DNA from: Sarcocystis neurona | Lineage: Eukaryota; Apicomplexa; Conoidasida; Eucoccidiorida; Sarcocystidae | DNA: 64,000 nt | Direction: 5' to 3' | NCBI GenBank assembly: GCA_000727475.1 | Contig: KL647318.1 | Span: forward strand, 594,032-658,031 | In this document: positions 37,749-49,099 of the stretch, one piece after another | Layout of the letters: every line of letters starts with the position of its first letter | Numbering within the stretch: the first letter of the stretch is position 1 | Made by a program: the position numbers and the translations under genes | Notes under the pieces: model-generated | Database searches by the model: none | Told to the model about the DNA's origin: nothing | Seen by the model: the letters and a program-made list of their open reading frames with translations, nothing else

Positions 37749-37768
37749 ATATATATATATATATATAT
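37749..37768. repeat. TA dinucleotide microsatellite
   Basis: Ten TA units in the non-coding stretch downstream of the 1809-codon ORF. Confidence 0.95.
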
Positions 37769-38683
37769 GTGCTTGTGGTGACTGGATGTGGTGTATGTGG
37801 GTGTGAGAAGCGCGTGTGCACGCGTCTTGTCGTTTTTCGCCGGTGTCTCCTGCATCCTCACATTTTCACTCATACAAATTTGAAAGCGGCTGGTACACTT
37901 ACTTACCTGCGTCTACGTCTGGGCGTCGTTATAATTTTGCAGACGGCCATACATCAGACACTCACCAACTCTTTCAGGGGGACCTCAGTAAAGTTGAATG
38001 AATTCGTACGGACTAGGCGGCATGTTCTTGTGTACGTCTGCGCACAGATACGTCCTCATTTGCGTAGTGCGTGTGTGCGGTGCCCGTAAAACAGCAGCGT
38101 CATATCTTGGGAAGGATACGAACGTTGCCGCTCCTGTAAGTTCTCGGATTTGTTCATCCGAGCAGATCTGAAAAACGCGGCATGCTTCTTAGGTTTAGGC
38201 ACGGACCCTTATACGACCGTGTCTACGTGTGTATACTGGTGTCTGCCTTTCGTGTCTCTTTGTTCGGCGCATCTGCCTACTAGGGTGCGGGGCTGGCCGC
38301 AACAGCATCACCATTGGCAGCACTTGCTCACACGCGACTGATGCGGCAGGCCTGGACAGCGTAGCTTGCTATGGTTAGAGAGTGTTCGCTGCAAATACAC
38401 TTATTTATGCGTACGCAAAAGATTTCCCACACGCGATCATCAGGCAGCCCGCGAGGCAATTGAATACGACCGTCCAAGCTCAGGTGTAGCCGGGATGGCA
38501 ATGTGAGGCACTCACTCGAGCGTCGATCAGTTTTTTTTTCAATTAGTGTTCGTTGCGGTAGTACGATTACGCCTTTTACTGAAGCATGCGCTGAACTGCG
38601 TAATTGATTTCTATCTCCATAGGATACTTGTGATCCACCATTATTCGTAGAGCACTACCTACACAGATGTGCGTATGAATCTG

Positions 38684-38702
38684 TATATATATATATATAT
38701 AT
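38684..38702. repeat. TA dinucleotide microsatellite
   Basis: About nine TA units followed by an acacac tract in a gene-free stretch. Confidence 0.95.
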
Positions 38703-39255
38703 CTACACACACATCTATGCGCTTATGTACAGCGTTCTCCCGGGCATTGTTTACACGACCGCTTTCCACCGTAGAGAAGCGGTGGGCACTACAGCGGTGG
38801 GAATACGCAGCTCAGTACTACTCAAGAATGTTGACACCGCGGGTGACTTGTTATTGTAGACGCCTTCCTCTTTTCAATTATGACCTCGCAACCCTCATAG
38901 CTTAAAGTATTCCGGTGAAAAGCCGAAGCGTTTCGCGAGTGTATCCTGCTTTGCAGCCTCTCAAAATTCCTAACGACCCAGAGAGTTATCTTTCGTTGCA
39001 GTCCCCTGACGCTCGGTTTCTGTGTTTTCTCCAAAATAATGGTCGCACGTGTACACTCTGCCAGATGCGTACACTTCTGGTATGTACGTGTATATATACA
39101 ATATATTTGTATACGTATATACATATATACACGTGTGGAATCTTGCCTCGCAGCTGCGTACTCCCACGCGTATCTACGCACACGGAGATGGACAAACGTG
39201 TAACTACTAACGACCCCTCCACATATTTGTTGATCTTTGTGTGCCTAGTGAAACA

Positions 39256-39633
39256 ATGGAATCAGAGAAGTATATCGGTTTAATGTGTGTACCCACGAAA
39301 TGTGGAATTGGTAATCATTGCAGGGTACTGGAAAGGGGCAAGAACAAAGACGTAGCAGTAACGCAGATTTGTTCCTCTAAAAACTCAGTGACATTCTCTG
39401 CAGGAAGCAGTGAAGGGCAGGTGAAATGCATAGGCAGAACCCTGTTCGGCCCCGTCCTGCTTGTACGCAAGGACCCCATTATTACGGATATTCACACTAG
39501 CATTCGACCTCACATGTGCGTCCACTTGCGACCTACGCGAATACCTGTGGCAGTACACTGTTGTTGCTTCTCACCAACATTACATGATGTGTCAATGGCG
39601 TCACACAAACACCTCACTGCAGGCTTCATTTAG
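39256..39633 (+). CDS. Possible exon of a Cys-containing protein
   Basis: A pyrimidine-rich acceptor (gatctttgtgtgcctag) ends at 39249, and an ATG at 39256 follows in frame. The frame encodes 125 residues to a TAG, with Cys-spaced segments (GLMCVPTKCGIGNHC, TQICSSKN) and a CHCCC-like cluster near the end. A CAG/GTGAAA donor inside (near 39420) could end the exon earlier. No signal peptide is visible in this piece and no family is assigned. Confidence 0.35.
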   Translation: MESEKYIGLMCVPTKCGIGNHCRVLERGKNKDVAVTQICSSKNSVTFSAGSSEGQVKCIGRTLFGPVLLVRKDPIITDIHTSIRPHMCVHLRPTRIPVAVHCCCFSPTLHDVSMASHKHLTAGFI

Positions 39634-40239
39634 GGTACCGGCAGGTCAACTTACAAGAGGAAAAGCGTGCTGCGTCTATTTTTGAGTCAAACTACCTAGC
39701 TACGCACGTACGTCCTTTCTACCTCACATTTGCAGAACCGGACTCGTAGTCTGATCACAAATTAGGTGCACACGCAAGCAGACTCGTCTGAGCGAGCACA
39801 GCGGTGCTTAAGTTGTAAGAACACTCACAACTTAGGCGTACCTACGACTGGAGGACATTTAAAGCCACAACAACGTCACCGCGAACGCTAGTCTCCCGCC
39901 GACATAAGAGATATGATATTTAAAAGTTTCTGGTCATCTCCGGCGTACACTAGTGCAACTTGTGTGTGTTCATTTGCTGCCAGTCGCAGCGCAGCTGCTG
40001 CGACGGTGTTTCACTCTCAAGGAACACAGCTCAACTCGTAGCCCAACCGTAGCGTGTCTGAATTAAACATGCATACAACTACATAAATCCACGCAGTATC
40101 CGCATTTATGATAGGCATTTGTATTATCCTTCTCATATATGCGTACGTGTATACTCTGTAATCTCCTTGACTTGTTCATTGCACATAAGACGACTGAGTA
40201 AGCGTGTGCAGGTGCACGTGCCTGACTGTAGACATCTGT

Positions 40240-40532
40240 CACGCGCGTTATACGTGGGTTTTCTGATCTTGTTTTTCATGGCCTATGCCGCCGCACTGTC
40301 GGCGGGAAACAGCGCGACCCCATGTAGGAGGACCCCGCAAGACAAAAAGAACACCAGGAGTATAACGCTAGCGAATCATATGGAATGTGTGCGGAGAAAC
40401 TCGCAAAGACTTGGGCCCCGGCTGCTCCGCGGTGAGGGAGTAGAAGAAAATACCACCCACAATATGCCGTGTACTGCAGGTTCGTTGGCACGTGTCGAGG
40501 TCGCAGACTGGAAACGAACAACGAAAGAATAG
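40240..40532 (+). CDS. Possible small membrane or secreted protein
   Basis: The plus frame ending at 40532 contains a hydrophobic stretch (ALYVGFLILFFMAYAAAL) followed by about 80 polar residues with basic clusters (PCRRTPQDKKNTRS). No in-frame ATG precedes the hydrophobic part convincingly; the nearest in-frame ATG is inside it at about 40278. It converges with the 3' end of the MoaE-type gene, whose stop is at 40576, only about 45 bases away. Either a short gene or chance. Confidence 0.27.
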
Positions 40533-40575
40533 CTGCAGATGTCAAAGAGAAGAGCTTCCACGCACGGCAATGAGG

Positions 40576-43500
40576 CTACTTCGATGCAGAACTGACAAGC
40601 GGCAAGGAAAACTGGAGAACGTGGCCCTGTACTCTCCTCCTTTTGCTGGTGGTGACCGGCAGCTCCTCGAGTGCTGCTGCGTCCCCGAGTGTTCGACGTT
40701 GGGCTGTGTCTGTTCTGGAACTTTCACGAGAATTACCCGCAGACGGAAGATCGCATTGATGATTTCTGCAGGCACTGTTGCCCCCACGTGAACTAGTAGC
40801 AGCTAACAGTTGATGCGGCACTGGAGTGGGCAAAGCGGTATAAGCGGCGCGTGCTGCTGACTGTGTCTGCCCTCCGTCACGGTCCTCTTCCTTACCCCTG
40901 TCTGATGTATTGCTGCTGTTCTGAGTGCATACAGCTTCAGGAGAAGCAGCACTACCCGCAGCATACGCGACAGCAGCGGAAGTACAGCCGTTACCAGATG
41001 CACGATAAGTGCCGTGTACTTCGATAATCGCAGAAGCGTTTCCGTGAGGAGGTGTTGATGCTGAGAGACTTACGCGTTCTCCAGTTTCTATCGCACCTCC
41101 GGTGTTTCTACTGGATAGTCCTTTTCCGCTGCGGCAGCAGCTGCTGGTGATCGGGCTCCTCGTGCTTCCGATGGGGCCGCCAGTGCTGCTGCTGGGGTCG
41201 GTTCTCTCGTCCCAGCTGTCGCCCGCGTTGCCGTTGCTGCTCCTGCGGCTGCCGGCGATGCTGCAGCTCCTGTGAATCTCACTGCTGCAGCTGTCCTTAG
41301 TGCTGCCGTAGTCACTGCGGCTCTCACCGCAGCAGTCCGCGTGATTTCGGTTACTGCTTCTCGGAGATAGCAGCTCGACCTTCCAGATGGGCACGTGATG
41401 TTTTATCAGATCTACCAGCAACGCACAGGCGTTCTGACTCTCCTGTCGATGCGGAGCAGAGACGAAAATGATAAGGCCTGCAGCCGTATGAGCCCCACAG
41501 GAAGTGGAGGTGGCAAAATCACTATATGATGGAGTAACCACGTTCTACTCATTTTCCCACGAGGTGTTCAAAATTCTGTCTGGCGACCTAATACTCCAGC
41601 AAAGTGGTTCAAACCCCTTAACGAATATACACCGGCGTGTACTTGGAAATGCATATATTTGCAGACGGAAGTGCACACTAGGTAGGTAGACGTGTGTCTA
41701 TACATGCGTCCATGCATTTATATATATATATATACATATACCCACACATACATACGCACATACATGTATACGTGCCTACAGATCATGTATGTATCGCATG
41801 CTGTTCTCGCAGGGTACGAGTGCCGATATATATATACATATACCCACACATACATACGCACATACATGTATACGTGCCTACAGATCATGTATGTATCGCA
41901 TGCTGTTCTCGCAGGGTACGAGTGCCGGTGGCAGACACCTGCTCGGGCTGCTTCTGCTGCCTGTTACTCCCAATAGGACTTTTACTCTAGCTGCTGCTAA
42001 TCTGCAGTTAAGGCAGTGAAGAAAAAAGGGTGCCATTTGGAAGACAAGAAGAAACGAGTTTACGTACGAGAGACGTGGGGTAGTGCGTTTCAATGTTCGC
42101 TTCACAGGTGCGCGTGGGAAAACGTATCGATGCCCCTTGCAAGTGGAACGATGCAGGTGGACGGCCTTGCCAGGCGTATCCTTGAGCGTCGTTCCTGCTA
42201 CGATACGAGCTCCGCCAGCACACCGCTCGCTGCCCCGCGTGCGCTGCGCCATTGATGCTGTGCACGCGTGTCTGACATTCCTACCAGTATGTGCCCACGG
42301 GCTGCTCTATCAGAAACGAAGCAGAGACACACGCCCGTCTGAAGTCGTCACGTCGCTAGCAGTAGTGGTAAACAATGAACCCCATCGGTAGCAAATTAGC
42401 AGCGTGAAGTTACAACAACGGCACAGACACAACAGACAACAGCAGCAGTGCCGTCGACAAAAGAACAAATGAACTACATCACTGGGTAAACCGACAGCTG
42501 CATTTCGCCTGCTCATTCGCTAAATATGCACCAGTGATAAGCTACCGGAAAAGTGTATGTGCCCCGCCTGTTCAAGCATGTATAATCGTTTCCTGACAAG
42601 CACTGAGGAGATATCTATGGAGCTCGTAAAAACCCCAACACACAGCAACAGCAGCGAAATGACCGCCCTTGCTAGAATATGATTCCCGTCGACTGCCACA
42701 CTGCATGTACTGCGACCACAACTGATGCATGTCAATGACGCGTGCAGATGTTGTCGCCGAAACGCTGCTATCCATCGACGAAGCAGCAGTCAGATATGCT
42801 GGATGTGTTGTCTTTGCGGCGCTGTCCGCTTGAATGAACTCTTCTACAGCGCAAAAAGTGTCGCCCGCTGGTGTTGATTTTGTCGAGTGCGCGTACACTT
42901 AAAGGATGAACAAGAAAAGCAACTAGAACTCACCGGTAGAGAAATGTGTGTACACTCGTTGTGCTCTGGAAGAACTGTAGTGTTCACAGGGTCTAAAAGT
43001 ACGAGCACGGCAAAAGCCAAAGTTCTGAATTGTCGTAGCAAACGGACAAGGCCGTTCACTTGTAGCTGGCTAGTCTCCGTTGGTTTCCTGCTGCTTCAGG
43101 CAGGCAACAGCTTCCTTAAGTGCACCAGAACCAGCAGCTGTTCACCTGGTTGTCCGAGTTTGCAAAGGCCCAGAAGATGCATGACAGCAATTTTCACAAT
43201 GCCAGGATGGGCTTCTCGGGCACTCTTGCATGCAGCACGAAGCTGCTGCAAAGCCATAGGCTCATACGCTTCGTACTCAATCGCAGTAACTATTGTTTCC
43301 TCCACGTCCTCCGCTGCAGCGTCTGTCCGCAGCGGCTGACCCTCTCGTTGCTTAGCGAAACCGATCTCAACACCGGAGACGCTGCACGTGACGTTATTAC
43401 CTGCCTCTTCTGCTGACATTATCTCGTATTCCGCCGATGTTGTGCCTCCTCCCGTCCTATGCACTACGCCTACTCCAAATGTTTTCCTTGCCGCTGCCTG

Positions 43501-44241
43501 CCCTCCCTCTGGAGCACCCTCGACCGCAGCCTCTGCTGGAAGTGCTGCGGGTCTTCCTGCTGTTGGCGTCTCTCTCGTAGAAGTTGCTTTCTGTGCCTCT
43601 CTAATACCAGAGTCATCTTTCTCTAAGACCCCAGTGCGTACGTGGACGCCAGCGACACTTCGTGCTGCACCTGGTGTTGGTCGTGCTAATGCATCTCTTG
43701 TTGCTCCTTGTACAAATTCACTCTTTGAAATGGACGCAGACTGTTGTGGCCGAAGCAACGTTTCAGAGGAGAGCCTGTTACAAGACGAATACGGGAGCCC
43801 TGGAGAAGACGCGGACAGTCCACAGGAAGAAAAAAGTGGCGACGTAGTTTCTTTCACTGGAGTGTTTGTGGAGCAGTTGCCGCTAGTTACGCGAGTGCTG
43901 CCTATGAAGCACGACGTAGCGCCGCAACGCGGATCCTGGACAAAGTGTAGCAACGGGCCTATAAGATAATACGTGTTGTCAAAAGCATTGCCGTTTCCTA
44001 AGTTCCTTTTGCTACTCTTTCCAAGCCTCAACCTTTCGCTTCTAGTGTCCTTCCCGCCGACGACACGCTGCGTGCTTCTCCCGGTGCTGTCCGCGCTCGT
44101 ACTGCCATAGTTGGAGTTTCTGGTGCCGATGGACAAACGTTGCTCCTCTTCAGTGGAAGCCGTATCATCTTTGCTGGTACACCGTAGCAGCAACACCCAG
44201 TCGTCCTCCTCCTTACTTTCCAATCGTTCTATTTCTTCCAT
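40576..44241 (-). CDS. Molybdopterin synthase catalytic (large) subunit, MoaE/MOCS2B type, with large insertions
   Basis: Exon 1 runs 44241-43146 (ATG, 365 codons plus one base) and exon 2 runs 41477-40576. The intron starts at a strong CAG/GTGAAC donor and ends at ggctgcag, and phase 1 is kept. The joined 665-residue product rebuilds the MoaE core: QDPRCGATSCFIGSTR (102-117), the YEAYEPMA strand and helix (323-330), then VMHLLGLCKLGQPG continuing across the junction into LIIFVSAPHR (367-376), and VDLIKHHVPIWKVE (387-400). Across the junction the spacing from the His of the conserved HR-x-G stretch to the later PHR equals that of bacterial MoaE. The family's conserved Arg (GSTR), the HR pair and the two Lys (DLIK, PIWK) are present; HR before the glycine is replaced by HL. 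MoaE with MoaD converts precursor Z to molybdopterin. Bacterial MoaE is about 150 residues; here about 190 Ser/Thr/Glu/Ala-rich residues are inserted between 118 and 312, and about 265 Ser/Gly-rich residues follow the core. No MoaD gene was seen nearby. Confidence 0.88.
41724..41927. repeat. 102-bp tandem duplication in the MoaE-gene intron
   Basis: Two head-to-tail copies, 41724-41825 and 41826-41927, look identical by eye. Each runs from a TA-rich start through cccacacatacatacgcac to a gctgttctcgcagggtacg end. The unit is a multiple of three, so plus-strand frames stay open through both copies, but nothing suggests that this is coded. It lies in the long intron of the minus-strand MoaE-type gene. 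Confidence 0.93.
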
Positions 44242-44329
44242 TTTTTAACGTTCTTGCGTGCTGAAAGAAAGTTCCATCATTGGTTCTTTAGATCTTGCAA
44301 GTAGAGAGTGCAAATATATATACACATAC

Positions 44330-45016
44330 GGAAGCAGGCAGTCGAAGTAGACGACCCGTTGCTGCTGCGCCTGCTGCTGGCGTCTTTACTGCTGTTGTCG
44401 CAATCGTTATTTTTCTTTGCTGCTGGCGCTCCGCTGTTGAGCGAGTTTTACCGGACGAGAACAGTCGAATAGCAGACAGTCAAAGAAGAAGGCTTTCTGT
44501 TAATAGTCTCCCTGCGCTGGAAAACGGCTACACTCTCTCTGAAGGTTGTACATAACAGCCTTCTAACAAAGAAACCGGTTCTTTGCCCGGCCACGGCGAA
44601 GCTACGACTACGAGTCAAACCAACAGGAGCAACTCTGTGGTGCTGCAGATGCTGCAGCGTCCTTGCAACCTGTTGGTCTGCTTGTGTCACCGTACCAGTT
44701 GTGCGTCTTTTGTCCGAATGCTGCTGCAACTGCACTACGATGAGGAAACTTGAGTGTTGTGCAGGTAACATGCACAACTGCCTTAGCTGCTGCTGTAGGG
44801 GCGTCGCAAGGTGAGGTGCAGGGGCTTTGGTGTAGCAGCAATGGATTATAGGAAACACCGGCTGCTGCAGCGGCTGCAGGCGGTTGAGCCGCACGATATG
44901 TTCATGCCCCACGTACGCCGGCACAATGGGGATCCATCCCTAAAGAACGGAGCCATTTACGTCCTTGACCTGCAGGGAGCGCAGCGGGAGCTACTGCTCG
45001 TTTCGTCGATGAGGTG
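44330..45016 (+). CDS. Possible two-exon piece with a membrane anchor
   Basis: A frame from about 44330 to a GAAG/GTTGTA donor near 44545 carries a hydrophobic segment (VFTAVVAIVIFLCC) flanked by basic residues, like a type II anchor. An exon at about 44840-45015, after gtgtagcag, joins in phase. It encodes a convincing soluble stretch (MDYRKHRLLQRLQAVEPHDM, LKNGAIYVLDLQGAQRELLL) and ends at AG/GTGAAA. The problem is the 5' end: no in-frame ATG lies between the MoaE-gene ATG at 44241 on the other strand and 44330. The second exon alone is the more believable part. Function unknown. Confidence 0.3.
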
Positions 45017-46271
45017 AAATGAATCTGGTAGCTTTAGGTCCGGAGAAAGTCGTCGTTGTTTTATCCTGAGGCACCTCGTCAGCGAGCCAGGATGGTCCTT
45101 TCGTCGCCGCCGTGAACAACAAGAGGAGGCACTAGAAACTGTTTGACGGTAGCGCGCGCGGGCGTTCGCTTGTTTCTGGATAAACTTTTTGCGAATAAGG
45201 ACGCTGGAAGCAAGGGTGCAACACTCTGGCTTATCCACCTACGTATACACTGGCACAAGCCGGTGCTGGAAGCGAAACAAGTCAGTCCCGAGCCATTTGA
45301 AAGGGCAGCAAGAAAAGTCAAGAACTCACCCACGCGCATGGATGAGTACACCTCTTCTACCACTCGATGTAGCTCTCTCCCGCGTACGCAGAAGCACCAG
45401 AAACGTAGCCACGCCTTTGTTACGGCAGAACATCGAGCATACTCAGAAGTTCGTGTTTAGCTGGGAGGTGCATCCGTGGGCAACTGTGAGGTGATTGTTA
45501 TTCAGACGGACCCGAAAAGAGGCTCGTTTGTGAAATACACCACATATTCATCGCCAGCGTTCATGTGATCCGACGTGTGGAGAAGTCAGTGAGGAAAGGA
45601 GCAAGCCTGGTGAGAAAATCACGCAGTCGGTTATATTTAAAAGCGCTCTCGAGTTGCGACTGCTGTACGCAGAGTGGTACTGGCTAGTCATCTGGAAACC
45701 GACTGATTCAAACAAGACGAAGATGACGTAGTGATGGCTCCAGCGCACGCAGGTCAAAGAGATGCAAGCAACAAGATGCCTAAGTGTCGCGACAAAATTC
45801 GAATGTGGCAACAAAAGACGCCCTCGTCATTTCTCTGCTCAGTAGCGCGTAGACACAGGGTGGTAACGCAACGAAGGAATGCATCACAAATCTCTACAGA
45901 TGTAGACACGCCCTCTTTAAGAGCTAACGCTTTATCGATGACCTATATGCATATCCCCGTACGTACGCTTGGGTCCTGAGGCAGAAGTGGGAACAAACAT
46001 GGATATGTATGCACATCGTGGCACTTAACGGGCGAATTCATCTTCTCCGCAGCAATCAATGGTCTCGGCATTTGCGCGGCACACTAACAAGTAGACGAGT
46101 GCAGCGAGAGGCCGCACACGGGTAAGCAACGATAAAAACCTGGCTACACAGCCATAGCGGGAGATGCGTTGACAGCCGTAGAGCTCGTGCGTGGAGACGC
46201 GCGACATGGTGGCGCGTATCATCGCAGAAAATGCAGATATCCACTAGCTGCTGTACGTGGCATGCAATCAA

Positions 46272-46550
46272 ATGACACGACGAGCGACTGTGGCAGAAAG
46301 TAGCTGTAAAATTTCACAACGCGTTGGGCACGCAGAAGTACTGCAGGTATCACGTGCGGTGGAGTCGGACGATGCGGAGAAATTGTCCTCCGGTGGAGTA
46401 CATCAGGAAATCACGATTTTGTCGATGGGATTCCAGTCAAAAGAGAACGTGCCTACACAGCAGGCGCGGGCTGCGGGCGTTTTATGGATGTCAACAGCAC
46501 ACACGCCTCAACATCGATTAAGGAATGGCGCCACAGCGTGTGCTCTGTGA
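46272..46550 (+). CDS. Possible hypothetical protein, 92 residues
   Basis: ATG at 46272 (MTRRATVAESSCKISQRVGH) opens a hydrophilic frame with balanced composition to TGA at 46550. An overlapping plus frame (ATG at 46525 to about 46929, possible GTAGGA donor near 46730) also reads like protein. They could be alternative pieces of one unmodelled gene. Neither has a recognised domain. Confidence 0.27.
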   Translation: MTRRATVAESSCKISQRVGHAEVLQVSRAVESDDAEKLSSGGVHQEITILSMGFQSKENVPTQQARAAGVLWMSTAHTPQHRLRNGATACAL

Positions 46551-47287
46551 AGCGCGTACTGCACATGAAAATCCACGCACACTGCCGCGGACAACGGCAA
46601 CACCAACTGCAACGCGAGAAACTACTATATGCCGTCTGAAAACAGCGATAACTGCACTAGACTCATTGAAGGAACCCTCAGTCACTACGTATCACGAATT
46701 TAAGCAACAGGAAGACGGCCCGTCTCCCGGTAGGACTGTGGAGCAGACGACCCGACCACCTGTCTCTTGCAGCAGCAGCGCGGGGGTCTGGCTGCTGCTT
46801 TGCTGTGATCATTGTGAGGTGCCTATTCATTTTTCCGCGTTGTTGGTGGTGAAATTCCAGGTTTACTCCTCGTGCAGAATTCTGAGACCCAGTAGCACAG
46901 AGTATGGCTTTCTGCTGTTGATCTTGTAGCTTGGTTGTTGCACACGAGGGCTGCTGATCGTGCGGGTGCCGCCGCTGGACCGGCTGTTACATGCTTACGC
47001 TCTAGAGTGACGGTCCACGTGGCTGTCCCTCTATCGGCGCTTCACGGCTCTGCGACGACACCCAACTCCGGCTCAGTGCATTCTCCTGGCACGGGATGCG
47101 CTTCTTGTACATAGTCCTACACTTCGAGGGCCCATAGTGAGCACGCAGGCCGGGAGGATGGAAGCCTTCCTTTATTTTGCAGAAAAGAAGAAGTACTAAC
47201 CCCAGATATCGCCTTTGTGCAGCGCATGAACGTGAGATTATATCTTTTCATCGCCGCAGGCGCACGGAAGATAACGAGCACTCAGGG

Positions 47288-47301
47288 ATATATATATATA
47301 T
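47288..47301. repeat. Short AT dinucleotide run
   Basis: Seven AT units in a gene-free stretch. Confidence 0.9.
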
Positions 47302-47640
47302 ACGGTCCACTCACAGGGTCCACCTCCTCCTTCCACACGTTTCACTGAAGTAGTACACGCCTTGTTCATCAAGCGGGAAGGTCACGATCATGCTCACCGG
47401 TAACATTTCCCCCAAACTCTTGTCTCGTCAGCGGATGATCTACAGCAAACACTCAATTGTGGGATCAGTTAGGATCCTCATGCACGACGACCCCGTAGGA
47501 AGCGGCCCATGCGGAGCACACCAAGCCTTATAGCCTAAATGTTGACAAAATCGTGGTAAGTGGCGTTTCGTCGCTGCACTGCCACTCTCTCTGACACGAC
47601 AGCAATTTCAGACCACAATTTGCTGTTTAACTCCTTTCAG

Positions 47641-47862
47641 GAGACGCAGAGACAGCCAACGACAGCTCACCCACACGAGCTCTGCGACCCCAAGCCAGGC
47701 TGCAAGTTCGCTGCTGCAGCCCAACGTTCGTTCTCCACGGTGAAGAGGATGCTGCGGAAAGCTGTGCTTCCTTTGGCGGTCCTCCTCCACATCCCTGCTG
47801 GGTACAGGAAACAGTCGCAGCATACCCGGCAGTTTAACAATTCGGGGGACGATGATACGTAA
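47641..47862 (+). CDS. Possible terminal exon
   Basis: A strong acceptor (tgtttaactcctttcag) ends at 47640 and the following frame stays open for 73 codons to a TAA. It contains a Pro/His-rich start, a basic segment and a short hydrophobic stretch (AVLPLAVLLHIPAG), and ends NNSGDDDT. The upstream exon is not identified. Confidence 0.33.
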   Translation, partial: ETQRQPTTAHPHELCDPKPGCKFAAAAQRSFSTVKRMLRKAVLPLAVLLHIPAGYRKQSQHTRQFNNSGDDDT

Positions 47863-48067
47863 CAACTAGAATAATGTCTTCCTTGTTGCATCCCACAGGG
47901 GTCACGTAGGAACTCTACACCACTGGCTTCATCGCGCCGTGCGAGGTACGTTCATTACTGAACGGGTGGCCACAATGCCTCTACCTCAGCATCCTGTGAA
48001 TTCTGCCGCGACTAAATTGTGTATAAGGGGGGAGGGAGTGGCTTAAGTTGCGGCGTTAGTTTCCCTG

Positions 48068-48496
48068 ATGTGGGTGGGGCCGAGGATTCGACGACAATCT
48101 AGCAAGGAACTGTTTGTCGCGCAGGAGGTACTGAGGTGGTGGAACGGTATGCGGCCAACCTGTAGCCCGGCTTTAACTCATGAGTCCCTGCAGCGGCCAT
48201 TGAAGAAGGAAGTGCCGCTCAGCTTCAAGGGCTGCTATCACTCCGCTAGGCACCAGCTGACCACCGTTCAGTCGATGTATAGCATGGGTGAGGCTCTGTA
48301 TGTCCGTGTTCGTGTACCCACGCGCATTACATCGATTTCAAAATTGCTAATGTGCTGGCAACAATTCAGACGTGTTCCACTTCTACATGTTTCATCGTGC
48401 AGAGGGCGATTCAGCCCGGCATTTGCGTCGCCCTGGCGACTGCCGCAGAAGGTGCAAAGGCGCTGAGCAGTTGCGAACAGCCGTCTGCAACCCACG
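48068..48496 (+). CDS. First two exons of an unknown protein
   Basis: Exon 48068-48287 starts at ATG (MWVGPRIRRQSSKELFVAQE), is open for 73 codons and ends in phase 1 at a GTGAGG donor. Exon 48403-48496 follows the acceptor catgtttcatcgtgcag, enters in phase 1 and ends in phase 2 at a GTAAGC donor. The peptide is basic and Cys-containing, with no signal peptide. The second exon is also open in another frame with Ala/Cys-rich content; phase favours the first reading. The later exons were not found. Confidence 0.4.
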
Positions 48497-49099
48497 GTAA
48501 GCACACTCAAAACTGCCAGGGGTGGGGGGGATATGCATAGCGCATGTGCAAGCTTCTACAATATACAGAAGGAGACTCAAAGACAGATAAAGCCGAACGC
48601 TCTCTCTCTCTCTACGTATGTGCATCCTTCACATCTATGCATATCCGGCTATATACGTTTGCGGGTCAGTTTACAGATGTTAATTAAGCTAGTTCGAGGG
48701 AAGTGTGAGGACGTGCTGGGGACTGTACTAGAACGCACACTCACTTTTACACGCCTCTAAATGCAGTGAAACTTTGCAGCGCGCGGTGATGACTGCGCGC
48801 CACGGCGGAAGCCCTGCATTAACGAACTAGCACAGAGTGGAGGGCATGCACAGAATTGCCAGCACGTGGAAGTGTACGTTCCTTCCGTGCAATCTGGTAT
48901 TGGAAGCAAACAGATAGTACGCGGAAGAATGCGTTGTCCGTTACCTCGCACGTTTACATGGCTTGCTACGGGAGGAAACACAAGGTCTGGCCCGGGGACG
49001 GCCATGTGAATGCTGTCACGAGGGGAATTGACACCTTGGGGGGTCACATGTGGTACCTTTTTTGGCGAGGGGTGCACGCGAGACCGCCGTACTAACGCC

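Larger units (their letters stand above)
37000..39240. other. Non-coding stretch with microsatellites
   Basis: After the 1809-codon ORF the sequence turns into TG/TA-rich DNA with short frames only. It holds TA microsatellites at 37749-37768 and 38684-38702. No exon with convincing splice sites was seen. Confidence 0.5.

Noticed and set aside
41580..41640. A tRNA-like B-box (ggttcaaaccc)
   Set aside because: The flanking bases do not form a T-stem, and no A-box or acceptor stem fits.
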